From contig JAFXVZ010000027.1 of NCBI GenBank assembly GCA_017534535.1, positions 1 to 61,509 on the forward strand: a stretch of DNA of 61,509 bases, given 5' to 3'. The translations under genes and the position numbers were made by a program. This DNA is from Bacteroidaceae bacterium. Its GTDB lineage: Bacteria; Bacteroidota; Bacteroidia; Bacteroidales; Bacteroidaceae. Position 1 is the first letter of the stretch; each line of letters begins with the position of its first letter. Under the pieces are notes generated by a model that worked only from the letters and a program-made list of their open reading frames with translations, was not told the DNA's origin and ran no database searches. Below are positions 52,286 through 61,509 of this stretch, in pieces.

Positions 52286-55200
52286 TTATTCTTCAGCCGC
52301 TACCTTCAATTCAGAAGGCTCTTCTTCAACCAGTGAGTATGTCCGTGGTTGGTTCTCATAGATATTATCGGTGGTGTTGAGGAACTTTTGCAGGAACGCC
52401 TTCAGTTTCTCAATCACGGTCTGCTTCTTCTCGCCACTTGATTTGATGAAAGGATTCATGGCAGGCATGATCTTGGTAATGCCAGTACCTGTTTCAGTAA
52501 TATATCCATCAGCGAAAGCACGACGCATAAAGGCCTCGGTTTCTGCTGGTTTAAGGTTCTCTTGTTTGATAATTTCATCCAATTGAGATTTCTTTTCCTT
52601 TTCAATATAGCGTTCCCATTCATCGCCTACATCAGCATCCTTCTGAGGTCTCATCTGTTCGATAAACTTCTCAATCAGTTCACGCTTGTCACGCATATCA
52701 GGGCTGGCATCCACCAGCTTCATCATCCTCACGACAATCATTTTATCCGTGCAGTTGGTGTCATGATACTGCTGCACTTGGTCTAATATATAGCGTATAT
52801 TAACCTGCACCTGCTTTACCAATTCCATTTCAAAGACTATATCGTCATTGATAAACTCTTTTTCTCCAGGATGAGTAGGCTTGCGGAAATCTTCATAAAA
52901 TGTATTATACCAACCCAAATAATCCTGGAAGTGCAACTCATCCATTAACTTCATCTCATCAGTAAAGTCGTCGAAGGCACTCAGTATGTTTCGCACTCTT
53001 AATATCTCGCCCATCAACATCACAAACTCTTTCTTCTTTTCCTCATCCAAGATATTAGCCATACCCTCTACAGGGAACAAGCTGAGCAGCCTTTCTATCA
53101 GTGAAGTATAAGGTTCGTGCCATCTTTCTTTCTCGTCTTCATAGCCTTTTCGGTAGTATTCATCAAACGACTTCATGAACACCAATCCTGAAGCATTCTC
53201 ATCACCAAAGATGGCGAGGCTCTGCTTGGTATTCTCCTCCAGATTGCGGAAACAAACAATGTTGCCACAATTCTTCACGGCATTCAATATTCTGTTCGTG
53301 CGACTATAAGCCTGCAACAAGCCATGCAGCTTCAGGTTCTTATCCACCCAAAGCGTGTTCAGTGTCTTGGCGTCAAAACCTGTTAAGAACATGCCTACCA
53401 CAATCAGAATGTCCACATCCTTGTTCTTCATGCGTTGCGACACATCCTTGTAGTAACCTTGGAAGCTGTCACCATCCGTCGAATAGTTGGTATTGGGAAT
53501 CCACATCTCGTTATAGTCGTTAATGGCATTCTCCAATGCGTCACGACTCATCAGGTCTTTAGGTGTACCCACTTCTTCAGGGTTTTCATCACCTCCGAAG
53601 CCCCATTCATCCACCTCTTCCTCATTGGCGTTATAGGTAAAGATGGTAGCTACCTTCAGATTAGGAGCACCAGGCTCTGCCAGTTGCTTCTTGAACTCGT
53701 TGTAATATAGTATCGCAGCTTTTACGCTATCGACAGCAAAGATACTGTTGAAACCACGTGTCTTTACCTTTGTCTTTACCTCGTCAGCCTTGCGTTTTAT
53801 CACGTCAGCCACGTTGGTCAGTTTGTTCATGCTGTAGGCATCGGCACCCTGCTTGGTCTTATCGGCAAAGTGGTCAATGATGTATCGTGTCACGATGCTG
53901 ATACGTTGCGGAGCATGCAATGCTTCATCCGTATCAATGCCCCATACTTGTTTTCTGTCCACATCGCTTTTCATGCGCATGGTGGAGTTGTAATCCACAT
54001 GGAAAGGCAATACGTTCTTGTCTCTGATGGCATTGATAATGGTATAGGTATGCAGTGCTTTTGTTGGTCTGCCATCTTTATCAAGCTCGCCACCAAAGAG
54101 CTGTGCCGTTGTTGTATATTTGCTGCCAGCGCTGGCGTTAACAGCAAAGATTGGCGTACCCGTAAAGCCAAACATCAAGTAACGCTTAACGCGTTTGGTA
54201 ATCAGTTTGTGCATATCGCCAAACTGACTACGATGGCACTCATCGAATATCAGTACAATATTGTCCTTTGTCAGCACCTCACGTAGTTGCTCATCCTGCT
54301 CCCATGTTTTAGGCTTCAGCAAGTTCGACAACTTTTGTATGGTTGTAATAATAATATGACAATCATTATCTTTTATTTGCTGTTGCAAGATTCTTGAAGA
54401 ACTGTTGCTATTGGCACAGTCAGGTTCGAAGTTGTTATACTCCTTCATCGTCTGATAGTCCAAATCCTTCCTGTCCACCACAAACAGCACCTTACTGATG
54501 CCATCCATTCTTGAAGCCAGTTGAGCCGTCTTGAATGAGGTGAGTGTCTTGCCTGATCCTGTGGTATGCCAGATGTAGCCACCAGCCTTGATGCTACCTT
54601 GCCATTTATTGAAGAGAGCCGTCTGTATACGTTGCAGAATCTTCTCTGTTGCAGCTATCTGATAAGGTCGCATCACCAACAGCTGTTTATCCACATTGAA
54701 CACACAATACTTGGTCAGTATGTTCAGAATGGTATGCTTGGCAAAGAAAGTAGTAGTAAAGTCACGCAAGTCAGTCAGCAAGTTGTTTTCCTGGTCGCTC
54801 CAATAAGAAGTAAACTCAAATGTATTGCCATCCACCTTGTTCTTACGCTGACCACCTATGCTCTCCTGCTCTTTCGCAAATCGAGTTGTATTGCTGTAGT
54901 ATTTCGTTTCTGTGCCGTTGCTGATGACAAACACCTGCACATAGTCAAACATTGCCTTTCCAGCCCAGAAGCTGTCACGCAGATAACGGTCTATCTGGTT
55001 AAAAGCCTCCTTGATAGGCACACCCCTGCGCTTCAGTTCTATGTGCACCAAAGGCAGACCATTGACTAATATGGTCACATCATAGCGATTGTTATGCGCA
55101 CCATCAGGCACCTCATACTGGTTGATGACTTGCAGGCGATTGTTGTAGATATTCTGTTTATCTATCAGCTTGATGTTCTTGGTCTGACCATTATCCATCT

Positions 55201-55531
55201 TCAGCGCAATGATATATCCCTTGCCCTGAATCACCTCCGTCTTGTCCTGTATGGTCATCTGCTCGTTGCTGATGTGAGGCAACAGACGCTTCCATTCCGC
55301 ATCGCTCAGTTTCACATCATTCAGCTTTTCCAGTTGCAGGCGCAGGTTATTCAGTAACCCCTCTTCATTTTTCACCTTCACATACTCATAGCCCTGCCCT
55401 ACCAGCTGGTTGATCAATGCAGCTTCCAGCTTCGCCTCACTCTGGTAACCACCATCAGGCTTTGCCTGCACCTCGAAGTGCGCCATCACTGTCTGGTGCT
55501 CCTGCTCTACTATGATTTTATAGTCGTCCAT
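52286..55531 (-). CDS. hsdR: Type I restriction enzyme R subunit
   Basis: The protein has 1081 residues, the normal size. The PD-(D/E)xK nuclease is at about 150-172 (RYDVTILVN...VHIELKRRG). The translocase motor has the P-loop TTGSGKT (about 325), DECH (about 440) and helicase motifs after it (VVGMFLTGFDAKTLNTLWVD, YSRTNR). The C-terminal helical part docks on HsdM/HsdS. HsdR translocates and cuts DNA lacking the methyl mark. It is last in the operon, 7 bp after the Fic gene. Confidence 0.94.
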   Translation of the reverse strand: MDDYKIIVEQEHQTVMAHFEVQAKPDGGYQSEAKLEAALINQLVGQGYEYVKVKNEEGLLNNLRLQLEKLNDVKLSDAEWKRLLPHISNEQMTIQDKTEVIQGKGYIIALKMDNGQTKNIKLIDKQNIYNNRLQVINQYEVPDGAHNNRYDVTILVNGLPLVHIELKRRGVPIKEAFNQIDRYLRDSFWAGKAMFDYVQVFVISNGTETKYYSNTTRFAKEQESIGGQRKNKVDGNTFEFTSYWSDQENNLLTDLRDFTTTFFAKHTILNILTKYCVFNVDKQLLVMRPYQIAATEKILQRIQTALFNKWQGSIKAGGYIWHTTGSGKTLTSFKTAQLASRMDGISKVLFVVDRKDLDYQTMKEYNNFEPDCANSNSSSRILQQQIKDNDCHIIITTIQKLSNLLKPKTWEQDEQLREVLTKDNIVLIFDECHRSQFGDMHKLITKRVKRYLMFGFTGTPIFAVNASAGSKYTTTAQLFGGELDKDGRPTKALHTYTIINAIRDKNVLPFHVDYNSTMRMKSDVDRKQVWGIDTDEALHAPQRISIVTRYIIDHFADKTKQGADAYSMNKLTNVADVIKRKADEVKTKVKTRGFNSIFAVDSVKAAILYYNEFKKQLAEPGAPNLKVATIFTYNANEEEVDEWGFGGDENPEEVGTPKDLMSRDALENAINDYNEMWIPNTNYSTDGDSFQGYYKDVSQRMKNKDVDILIVVGMFLTGFDAKTLNTLWVDKNLKLHGLLQAYSRTNRILNAVKNCGNIVCFRNLEENTKQSLAIFGDENASGLVFMKSFDEYYRKGYEDEKERWHEPYTSLIERLLSLFPVEGMANILDEEKKKEFVMLMGEILRVRNILSAFDDFTDEMKLMDELHFQDYLGWYNTFYEDFRKPTHPGEKEFINDDIVFEMELVKQVQVNIRYILDQVQQYHDTNCTDKMIVVRMMKLVDASPDMRDKRELIEKFIEQMRPQKDADVGDEWERYIEKEKKSQLDEIIKQENLKPAETEAFMRRAFADGYITETGTGITKIMPAMNPFIKSSGEKKQTVIEKLKAFLQKFLNTTDNIYENQPRTYSLVEEEPSELKVAAEE

Positions 55532-55538
55532 AAAGCAT

Positions 55539-56705
55539 TTATTTAGTCAGTTCTTTATACAATGCCACCCCCTTTACTGTCAAAAGGTACTTCTGACGGG
55601 GATGGCGAGGTTTGTCTGGATAGAGCAGGCGTACATAACCTTCGGCAATTGCGGGATTCAAGTGATATTCTATGAAGTTAGGTCTATGCTTTAACCCCGT
55701 CTTCTCCATTATCTGAGAAACTGATAGTTCTTCATTACCTATCACCTTTACTAATTCAATAATCAAAGCATTATTTGTATGCAACAAATCATGAGCTTGT
55801 TCGGGTACTTGTTCGGGTACTTGTTCGGTACTTGTCGGGGTTGCAAAATTAGGTTGAACACTCCATTCTTCTGATGGATTTATATGCAGATAGCGGTTCC
55901 TCAAATCCCACTGCTCACCAAGCAGCAAGTTACGGAAGAAGCGTTCCAGATAGACGGGTGTATAGTCAATTCCCTTGAGAGCATTTTTATAATTAGCCCT
56001 TACCAAAGCATTGCGGAAATACCAGGAATGTTTGGCAAAGAGGTCGTTCTCAACATCAAAACCGATGGAGCGCAAATACTGAATAAGAAAAACAGCTGTA
56101 GTACGCGTATTGCCTTCACCAAAGGCATGTATTTGCCAAAGTCCAGATGTAAACTTGGTGATATGAGCTATTATTTCATCGCTGCTTAAACCCTTATAGC
56201 TGTAGTTACGTTCCTGTTCAATATCATAGTCAAGCGCCCTGCGTAAATCTTCCCAATTCAGATAGTTTATCGTGTCACCCTCGAGTACCCATTCCCGTTT
56301 GGTAATATCGTAGTCGCGCAGTTTTCCGGCATGTTTCATCACACCTTCAAAGATTCTACGATGTATGGAGATATAACCTTTGGTAGAGAAGTCACAGGTC
56401 TTGACAGACAGGATAATCTTAATATTCTTCGATGCCTTATCAGCTTCCTGCTTGTCATCGTCATCAGCTTCATGATGCGTTTTACTCTTATAGTAGCTAT
56501 CAAGCAGTTTACCCACCTCATCAATAGTAATCTCGCCTTCAATATTCTTACGAGCCAACTCGTTAAGATATTCCGAAGTCGTCAGGCCGTCCACTGCCTG
56601 CAAGCCTATGGCCGTACTCCATGCGTAGGCAGCTTCACGCTTTGCCGGTTCCCCCTGTCGAATATACTCGTCAAAATTCAAATATGTTTGTTTATTGTCA
56701 CTCAT
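55539..56705 (-). CDS. Fic-family protein with C-terminal winged helix
   Basis: The protein has 388 residues. The Fic core has HAFGEGNTRTT (about 218-228), the HxFxxGN(G)R motif with Thr in place of the second Gly. A Gln/Pro linker with VPEQVPEQ comes from a 12- to 15-bp DNA repeat near 55800-55835. The winged helix is at about 325-385 (LTVKGVALYKEL). Fic enzymes usually transfer AMP to proteins. No inhibitory alpha helix with (S/T)xxxE(G/N) was clearly seen. It sits between the kinase-like gene and hsdR, a frequent companion of type I systems in Bacteroidales. Confidence 0.85.
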   Translation of the reverse strand: MSDNKQTYLNFDEYIRQGEPAKREAAYAWSTAIGLQAVDGLTTSEYLNELARKNIEGEITIDEVGKLLDSYYKSKTHHEADDDDKQEADKASKNIKIILSVKTCDFSTKGYISIHRRIFEGVMKHAGKLRDYDITKREWVLEGDTINYLNWEDLRRALDYDIEQERNYSYKGLSSDEIIAHITKFTSGLWQIHAFGEGNTRTTAVFLIQYLRSIGFDVENDLFAKHSWYFRNALVRANYKNALKGIDYTPVYLERFFRNLLLGEQWDLRNRYLHINPSEEWSVQPNFATPTSTEQVPEQVPEQAHDLLHTNNALIIELVKVIGNEELSVSQIMEKTGLKHRPNFIEYHLNPAIAEGYVRLLYPDKPRHPRQKYLLTVKGVALYKELTK

Positions 56706-56707
56706 TA

Positions 56708-56738
56708 TTATTCAAATGTCAATAGTTTGTTTCGATAA
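56708..56738. repeat. 31-bp direct repeat A (repeat B at 57436-57466)
   Basis: Thirty of 31 bases match between 56708-56738 and 57436-57466. In B the bases encode the last residues of HsdS (RNKLLTFE). In A the same bases end the kinase-like gene in another frame (SKQTIDI). The two copies bracket the kinase-like gene, a 728-bp segment. Confidence 0.85.
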
Positions 56739-57317
56739 ATCCCACACTACAAATTCATCATTTGCATACCGACCTTTATCGTTCTGCTTCTCAAAACCCA
56801 AAGCAGCCATATAAGTATCAATCTCTATTGAAGTTGCTGGCACAGCATCCTGTACTAATAGTTGTTTCAACACAGGCATAATGGTACGTCCGTCAAAACC
56901 GGTAAAGGCATGCAAGGTATATGCTGTATCGTAGAAGAGATTATTATGCCATGTTATTCTCTCTAACAGATGTAGAATACTGCCATTAATATTTAGAAGA
57001 TTATTAACCTTATAGATTATGTTATTAGAGACATAAGTGTCGTTCTCGTTACCACTTGGGCCAGGAACACCCAAGTCGAAAACATCACTCATCGGGAGCC
57101 ACATACCATTATCTTTGGCATATTGCTCTGCCACGCGTTGTTCTACTTCGATACGACTTACATGGCCTTGGCCATCTCGAAGTTGCGCTTCATATACTTG
57201 GCAGCGTCTTTGGAGTTCATCGGCGATTTCATTGATTCGGCGATTTTCCGGAGTTTCCTCTCCACTGCCTCTTTGTGGAACTGATTTAGATATGTCATAA
57301 TCCATGTTTTTTTGCAA
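56712..57317 (-). CDS. Polyvalent-type protein-kinase-like protein
   Basis: The protein has 201 residues. Residues about 75-112 have the element MSDVFDLGVPGPSGNENDTY...NIIYKVNNLLN, like the glycine-loop and Lys strand of the phage/plasmid 'polyvalent' kinase-fold domains. No HxD..N catalytic loop or DFG is visible; the end is ...EFVVWDLSKQ. An incomplete or non-catalytic kinase fold is therefore likely. It lies between hsdS and the fic gene, bracketed by a 31-bp repeat derived from hsdS. Confidence in the family is moderate. Confidence 0.5.
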   Translation of the reverse strand: MQKNMDYDISKSVPQRGSGEETPENRRINEIADELQRRCQVYEAQLRDGQGHVSRIEVEQRVAEQYAKDNGMWLPMSDVFDLGVPGPSGNENDTYVSNNIIYKVNNLLNINGSILHLLERITWHNNLFYDTAYTLHAFTGFDGRTIMPVLKQLLVQDAVPATSIEIDTYMAALGFEKQNDKGRYANDEFVVWDLSKQTIDI

Positions 57318-57435
57318 AGATATATAAATAATTCAAATTCATTTCTTAATTCATGCCTTTTTTTGTAGTAAAAAGGGATACCAAAACTTGTATAGCCAAA
57401 CTAACATACAATATCGTTCACTTATAAAAGCCTCC

Positions 57436-58596
57436 TTATTCAAATGTTAATAGTTTGTTTCGATAATATTCATATTGCTTCTCTCGCTCTTTCAGCTGTT
57501 TCTCCAAATTTTGGATGCTGGCCTCAAAGGTATCGAGGATGCTGACAATGCGATGCTGTTCCTGTAAGGGAGGGAGAGGTATTTGTAATATCCTTAAATC
57601 TTTAACATTGATTTGCTTTAATGCAGTTCCGTTCGTTTTATCAGCAATAGATCTCTGCAATCTAAAAGATTTTAATTGATAATAAACAAACATCTTTGTT
57701 AATTCGTCCTCAAACGAAATCGGGACAATACCTCTCGTCACATTACAGCCTTTCAATCCTGGTGTTGCTAAACTCATAATTCCTGTAGTACCTCGTACAC
57801 AAAACAAAAGTTCATTGCCTTTTAAAATAGTTCTTTTATATGAGTTTGAGATTTCTTTTGTCGTCTTCTTTAATCCACCTTTGCTTACATAGATTCCAAT
57901 CAAATCAACAGGTCTTACTACAGGTATACCATCTATAACATCGTCGCCAGGCTGAACTATTCCATATGAAAGAGAACAATCTGAAGAGACTATCTCTCCT
58001 AGTGTCTTCATTTCCACCCCTGGCTTCCCTTCGAGGTCGAGCAGTTGGTCACGATAATACTCATACTGCTTGCGACGCTGTGCTATCTGCTCTTTCAGGT
58101 TGTCGATGCTGGAGGTGAAGGTATCGAGGGTGCCGACAATTCTTTGTTGCTCAATAATGTTTGGAATAGGCACTTCTATTTGCTTAATCATTGCTAAGTT
58201 CAAACTTGTCAAAGCACCTTGAGCAGAAGATTTTATTCTAAAATAGTCTTTAGCTAAAACATAATAAAGAAACTTATAATTTACAACTGACTCATCAGTC
58301 TCAATAGCACAAACAGATTGGTTTGCTGATGTTTCAAACTCAACAATTGCAGATTTTGCAACTGTTGCTCCCGTCATAGCCATCACTACACTTCCCTTCC
58401 GTATTAATTTTGCAGAAGAATTATCATATCCAGCTTTTGTAATATTTCTTTCGGCAGAAGAAATAACATTAAAATCTATTTCCCCCGATCTTATCCATGG
58501 TATATCACCATCATAATACTCTTCATGTTTTGTACTGGGTGTACCACCAGCAAACACATTCAAACTTATTTCTTCAATTCTCTTCCACTCCACCAT
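57436..58596 (-). CDS. hsdS: Type I restriction specificity subunit
   Basis: The protein has 386 residues, with two target-recognition domains (about 1-150 and 195-345), each followed by a long helix. The helices are near repeats of each other (RIVGTLDTFTSSIDNL...KQYEYYRDQLL and RIVSILDTFEASIQNL...KQYEYYRNKLL). HsdS sets the two-part DNA recognition sequence. The gene follows the RhuM-Fic gene by 12 bp. Its last 31 bases are duplicated downstream beyond the kinase-like gene, evidence of recombination at this gene end. No second hsdS copy is in the window. Confidence 0.93.
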   Translation of the reverse strand: MVEWKRIEEISLNVFAGGTPSTKHEEYYDGDIPWIRSGEIDFNVISSAERNITKAGYDNSSAKLIRKGSVVMAMTGATVAKSAIVEFETSANQSVCAIETDESVVNYKFLYYVLAKDYFRIKSSAQGALTSLNLAMIKQIEVPIPNIIEQQRIVGTLDTFTSSIDNLKEQIAQRRKQYEYYRDQLLDLEGKPGVEMKTLGEIVSSDCSLSYGIVQPGDDVIDGIPVVRPVDLIGIYVSKGGLKKTTKEISNSYKRTILKGNELLFCVRGTTGIMSLATPGLKGCNVTRGIVPISFEDELTKMFVYYQLKSFRLQRSIADKTNGTALKQINVKDLRILQIPLPPLQEQHRIVSILDTFEASIQNLEKQLKEREKQYEYYRNKLLTFE

Positions 58597-58608
58597 AATT
58601 CATTCCTC

Positions 58609-59598
58609 CTAATTCTCTTGATTAATCAAGTTCACCACTACTTTCACCATCACATCCTTTTCCTCAGTTTTGCTCTCGGCAATCATCAAAGTTAGTGCCA
58701 CAAGGGTATTGTCGGCAATGCGTTTGCTGCCATCAGCACGATAGAGTATGCCGTTATTGTTGAGGAACCACAGGAACAATGTAGCTGCTATGCGTTTGTT
58801 GCCATCACTGAAAGAATGGTTCTTGGTGACCAGATAAAGCAGCATAGCAGCTTTCTCCTCCACACTGGGATAAAGGTCTTCACCTCCAAAAGTCTGGTAG
58901 ATCTGTCCGATACTGCTCTTGAAAGAGTCATCTTTCTCGTTGCCAAACAGGCTGCTACCGCCAAACTTCTCACGAAGACCGTTGATGGCCTCCATAGCGT
59001 TATCGTATGTTGCATGGAAAGGCTCTTCCTTGGTAGTCTTATCGATGACAAGACGTTGGTAGTCGTAGTTGTCAAGGGTATCAAGGGCGTAGGTGTAGTC
59101 GGTCACTACCTCGAACAAGGCATTTGTCTCGTCATTGGATAGCAAAGGCTGATTCTGAATAGTACGCCCCAACATGCCAACCAGCTGGCGCAACTCACCT
59201 ATTTGCTCCTTATGGATGCGCTCGTTGACGGCATAGCCTTTGACAAGATAGTCTTTGATGATCTGTCTTGCCCAAATACGGAAAGCGGTACCACGCTTAC
59301 TATGAACACGATAGCCAACGGAGATGATGACATCAAGGTCATAGTATTTTTGAATTCTCTTAACAGTTCTCTTGCCCTCTGTTTGAACTTGTAAGTATTC
59401 CTTACAGGTTGAACTTTTATCCAATTCCCCCTCATTATACGCGTTTCGTATATGCATAGTGACATTTTGAGGTGTTTTTTCAAACAATTCCGCCATCTGA
59501 GCCTGTGTCAACCATACAGTATTATTCTCCAAGCGAACATCAATTTGTGTCTGTCCGTCTTCCGTCTGATATATTACTATCTTATTATTGTCATCCAT
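58609..59598 (-). CDS. RhuM-like / Fic-DOC fusion protein
   Basis: The protein has 329 residues. The N-terminal two-thirds is RhuM-like (WLTQAQMAELFEKTPQNV, a helix-turn-helix element; YYDLDVIISVGYRV; FRIWARQIIKDYLVKGY). The C-terminus is a Fic/DOC core with HSFSDGNKRIA (about 270-280), an intact HxFxDGN(K)R motif. This DOC form typically phosphorylates or AMPylates a partner. It lies between hsdM and hsdS, 3 bp and 12 bp from them, so it is co-expressed with the modification genes. Confidence 0.85.
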   Translation of the reverse strand: MDDNNKIVIYQTEDGQTQIDVRLENNTVWLTQAQMAELFEKTPQNVTMHIRNAYNEGELDKSSTCKEYLQVQTEGKRTVKRIQKYYDLDVIISVGYRVHSKRGTAFRIWARQIIKDYLVKGYAVNERIHKEQIGELRQLVGMLGRTIQNQPLLSNDETNALFEVVTDYTYALDTLDNYDYQRLVIDKTTKEEPFHATYDNAMEAINGLREKFGGSSLFGNEKDDSFKSSIGQIYQTFGGEDLYPSVEEKAAMLLYLVTKNHSFSDGNKRIAATLFLWFLNNNGILYRADGSKRIADNTLVALTLMIAESKTEEKDVMVKVVVNLINQEN

Positions 59599-59601
59599 AA
59601 C

Positions 59602-61161
59602 TTACTCTCCCAATTCTTTAACTATCGCCTCAATCTTGGAATTCAGCTCATTGCCCTCGGCTACCAAAGTCTCCAGCTTGGCATTGACCTCAGTGATGTT
59701 AATCACCTCGCGAGTATCTTCCTGCTCCACGTAACTTGAAACAGAGAGGTTGGCATCATTCTCCAAGATATCATCGTTCTTCACCAACTTGGCAAGGTAT
59801 TGTTCATCCTTGCGGTTGGCAAACAGCTCCATGATCTTGTCCTGATGCTCAGGCATGAGCTTGTTCTTGTTACCGTCTTTCTGGAACAACTTGCTGGCAT
59901 CGATAAAGAGCACACTGCTATCGCTTTTGGCACTCTTCTTCAGCACGATGATGCAAGTTGCTATGCCTACGCCAAAGAAGAGGTTGGCAGGCAACTGGAT
60001 AACGGTATCAACAAAGTTGTTCTTGATAAGATACTGACGAATCTTCTTCTCATCGCCTCCACGATACAAAACACCTGGGAACTCGACAATGGCTGCAGTG
60101 CCTTGTTCGGAAAGGTGCCACAACATGTGCATGGTAAATGCCAAATCGGCTGCACTCTTGGGTGCCAACACGCCTGCAGGAGCATAGCGTTCATCATTAA
60201 TCAAGATGGGGTTTTCCTTACCATCCCACTTCAAAGAATAGGGCGGATTGCTGACTATTGCATCAAAAGGTGCATCATCCAAGTGCTGGGGTTTCAGCAA
60301 AGTATCTTCCAGACGGATATCAAACTGGTCGAAGTTGACATTGTGCAGGAACATGTTGATGCGACAAAGGTTGTAGGTGGTGGGGTTTACCTCCTGACCA
60401 AAGTATTTCAGATGGGGGTTGGTCTTGCCCACCGTCTTGGCAAATTTCAACAACAACGAGCCTGAGCCACAAGCGGGGTCATATACCTTTTGGATATTGG
60501 GATTGTTATGCGATGCCAATCTTGCCAAGAGTTCACTTACCTGCTGGGGTGTGAAGAACTCGCCCCCACTCTTGCCTGCTTCTGAGGCATACATCTGCAT
60601 CAGGAACTCGTAGGTATCGCCAAAGGTATCGTTGTCGGTATCGTTGTATTTAGAGCCTAAATCCATTGTAGCCACCGTCTTGAGCACCTTTGCCAATAGC
60701 TGGTTGCGCTTGATGACGGTACTGCCCAATGCTGCACTATCTACAGAGAAATCGCTGAACAAGCCTCGCAGATCATCTTCTGACTCTGTGCCCTGTGCTG
60801 ATGCCTCAATGGCACGGAAAATGGCAGACAGGTGTTCGTTGAGGTTCTCATCGTTCTCGGCATTCTTCACTATATTCTGGAACAACTGCGAAGGCAGCAT
60901 GAAGAAACCTTTAGTCTGCACGGCATCATCCTTGCCACCAATGGCCTCGTCGTCTGGCATATCGGCGTAGTTGAAATTGGGATAGCCAGCCTCATGCATA
61001 CGGGCATTGAAATAGTCGCAAATATTCTCAGAGATGAAACGATAGAATATCGAGCCTAACACATAAGCCTTGAACTCCCAACCATCCACACTGCCTCGCA
61101 GGTCGTTAGCTATCTTCCATATTGTTTTGTGCAGTTCTGCACGCTCTTGCATTGTTGTCAT
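59602..61161 (-). CDS. hsdM: Type I DNA methyltransferase M subunit
   Basis: The protein has 519 residues. The N-terminal helical domain (about 8-150) is followed by motif I DPACGSGSLLLKFAK (about 233-247) and the amino-methyltransferase motif IVSNPPYSLKW (about 310-320). The C-terminal coiled coil contacts HsdS. It makes N6-methyladenine with two HsdM per HsdS. First gene of the operon, behind the promoter at 61262-61291. Confidence 0.95.
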   Translation of the reverse strand: MTTMQERAELHKTIWKIANDLRGSVDGWEFKAYVLGSIFYRFISENICDYFNARMHEAGYPNFNYADMPDDEAIGGKDDAVQTKGFFMLPSQLFQNIVKNAENDENLNEHLSAIFRAIEASAQGTESEDDLRGLFSDFSVDSAALGSTVIKRNQLLAKVLKTVATMDLGSKYNDTDNDTFGDTYEFLMQMYASEAGKSGGEFFTPQQVSELLARLASHNNPNIQKVYDPACGSGSLLLKFAKTVGKTNPHLKYFGQEVNPTTYNLCRINMFLHNVNFDQFDIRLEDTLLKPQHLDDAPFDAIVSNPPYSLKWDGKENPILINDERYAPAGVLAPKSAADLAFTMHMLWHLSEQGTAAIVEFPGVLYRGGDEKKIRQYLIKNNFVDTVIQLPANLFFGVGIATCIIVLKKSAKSDSSVLFIDASKLFQKDGNKNKLMPEHQDKIMELFANRKDEQYLAKLVKNDDILENDANLSVSSYVEQEDTREVINITEVNAKLETLVAEGNELNSKIEAIVKELGE

Positions 61162-61509
61162 ATTCTTCTAAAATTATTTGGTTTTAAAGCCCAGCTATTT
61201 TCACAAACCGCTGGGATATTTACGAACCACAAAAAGTGTTAAGGAAAACATATTTCGACTACAAATATAAGAAGATTATTTATCAATTCAAAAACTTTAG
61301 CACGGTTTTCCGTCTAAGGTAGTACACTTATCTAAAGACATTCAACCTATGGCTTGGTTATAGTTAAACCATTCAACTATTTCAGGGTAGAACAAGATAG
61401 GGAGTTCTTACAATTATAACTATCATTTCTTCGTGAAAGAAATACAGAAATACAGAATACAGTTTCTTTGGGGAGAGGTATCAACGGTAAGTAAAAAAGA
61501 GAATATTAA
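61162..61509 (-). promoter_or_regulatory. Upstream region of the restriction operon
   Basis: No coding sequence seen. Minus strand: TATATTTG (61269-61262) with TTG 19 bp upstream (61291-61289) is the likely promoter. A CCCAGC...GCTGGG hairpin (61190-61215) lies between it and hsdM and may act in the leader RNA. The remaining bases to the window end are AT-rich and uninformative. Confidence 0.55.

Noticed and set aside
1-61509. tRNA, rRNA or insertion-sequence transposase genes
   Set aside because: None recognised on either strand; no transposase or integrase motifs in any plausible gene.

Overview
The window is chromosomal DNA of a Bacteroidales bacterium, most likely Prevotella/Segatella. 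Three signs support this: promoters of the Bacteroidetes type (TTTG or TTG, about 20 bp, then TAnnTTTG) stand upstream of many genes; several products are typical of the group (fimbrillin-like lipoprotein, DUF5458-type TssC, LytS/LytTR pair, SusA-like GH13, GH76); and short ATGAACAATGAAGA-type repeats are scattered between genes. No rRNA, tRNA or CRISPR array was recognised.

Layout. 1-2.5 kb: the 3' end of a secreted protein, a broken AAA ATPase behind an iteron-like repeat array, a fimbrillin-like lipoprotein behind a heptamer repeat, and two tiny unannotated proteins. 2.6-4.2 kb (minus): SPFH, ribbon-helix-helix and DUF1648 genes. 4.3-30.1 kb (minus): a 26-kb contractile-injection locus. 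30.2-35.6 kb: nitroreductase, SDR, a Cthe_2159-like beta-helix lipoprotein and a LytS/LytTR two-component pair. 35.7-44.1 and 50.1-52.2 kb: carbohydrate-degradation genes (two GH3, Gfo/Idh, GH13, GH28-like, GH76) without a SusC/SusD pair. 44.2-47.7 kb: putA. 48-50 kb: an Ntn-type amidohydrolase, a membrane protein and a winged-helix regulator. 52.3-61.2 kb (minus): a type I restriction-modification operon with two Fic-fold genes and a kinase-like gene.

The centre of interest is the 26-kb locus. It has the tail parts of a Bacteroidetes (subtype iii) type VI secretion system: ClpV, TssB, TssC, three TssD, VgrG, a PAAR-like tip, TssE, TssF, a probable TssG and TssK. Interleaved in the same operon, with start/stop overlaps, are a ubiquitin-like protein whose terminal glycine aligns with Gly76 of ubiquitin, an E2-like enzyme with a catalytic-type Cys126, an E1/ThiF-like enzyme, and a membrane lipoprotein carrying a RING-H2 zinc finger and an FHA domain. 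A full-length divergent paralogue of ribosome recycling factor is also present. No JAB deubiquitinase, TssJ/L/M, or recognisable TssN/O/P/Q/R was seen. Four exported or membrane proteins may replace the usual envelope complex. My inference is that this is an injection machine whose assembly or firing is controlled by ubiquitin-like conjugation at the inner membrane. This has to be tested.
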